DNA of 64,000 bases from Enterococcus sp. HY326 (GTDB taxonomy: Bacteria > Bacillota > Bacilli > Lactobacillales > Enterococcaceae), in NCBI RefSeq assembly GCF_026157065.1, contig NZ_JANLGQ010000001.1:620001-684000 (forward strand), read 5' to 3'. This document shows positions 63,836 through 64,000 of this stretch, piece by piece (within the stretch, counting starts at the first letter, position 1; each line of letters starts with the position of its first letter). Both the position numbers and the translations under genes were made by a program. Under the pieces are notes generated by a model. It worked only from the letters and a program-made list of their open reading frames with translations, was not told the origin of the DNA and did no database searches.

Positions 63836-64000
63836 GTCTGTTCCTCCAAAAATGGTCTTCCCACTATTATACCACTTTTCCAGTCCTCAAGCAGTCGTCA
63901 GCCTCAGAAGATTCAGGAGAAAAAAGATTTTAAACTGGCTGACTGTTTTTCAAATTATGCTAAGCAGACTGCGATTTAAAAAAAATTCCTCCAAACACTT

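Overview
The window looks like a chromosomal segment of a low-GC lactic acid bacterium, most likely Enterococcus or a close relative. The evidence is a WxL/DUF916 (csc-type) surface-protein operon, an enterocin A-type immunity gene, a fused glutathione synthetase gshF, the order plsX-acpP-rnc-smc-HAD-ftsY, and spx, mecA, coiA and pepF close together. TTG starts behind G-rich ribosome binding sites are frequent. No rRNA, tRNA, CRISPR array, transposase or phage gene is visible.

Region 1 (1-16 kb) is visibly more AT-rich and looks accessory. It holds a DJ-1/PfpI protein, a DUF5713-like protein, and a putative secreted antimicrobial proprotein followed by a candidate immunity gene. A divergent enterocin-A-type immunity gene comes next, then VOC and ABM-like small enzymes. 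A seven-gene minus-strand csc operon follows: regulator, large lectin-like WxL protein, small sorted protein, two small WxL proteins, DUF916 protein, and a PRD-domain gene that appears frameshifted. Divergent from it is an AgrA/AgrC-like two-component pair without a visible peptide gene. The region ends with a MerR/GyrI-like regulator and an XRE-plus-helical-repeat regulator followed by a hairpin and a 14-codon ORF.

Region 2 (16-26 kb) is a Fur-box-controlled siderophore ABC transporter (yclNOPQ order), a YueI-like protein, gshF, and a MerR/MATE efflux pair with a 19-bp-spacer promoter between the two genes.

Region 3 (26-43 kb) is core housekeeping: ftsY, HAD phosphatase, smc, rnc, acpP, plsX, recG, fakA and an Asp23-family gene on the minus strand, then rpmB and a YfhO-like membrane protein on the plus strand. 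A 115-bp unit repeated about three times sits between the HAD gene and ftsY, and a ~160-bp inverted-repeat element sits between acpP and rnc.

Region 4 (42.5-54 kb) has a YbaK-type deacylase, pepF, coiA and mecA. A carbohydrate cassette follows: a LacI regulator, an ABC importer lacking its ATPase, and a divergent GH27 alpha-galactosidase carrying an inserted domain. spx lies beyond it, so the cassette separates spx from mecA. A second ~160-bp element lies inside the cassette.

Region 5 (54-64 kb) is an ABC exporter, a SWIM-SNF2 helicase, and sbcC and sbcD in one minus-strand run.

The most interesting items are the antimicrobial proprotein/immunity locus, the csc operon with a WxL protein that lacks its WxL motifs, the dispersed repeats, the 115-bp tandem array, and the interrupted spx-mecA neighbourhood.
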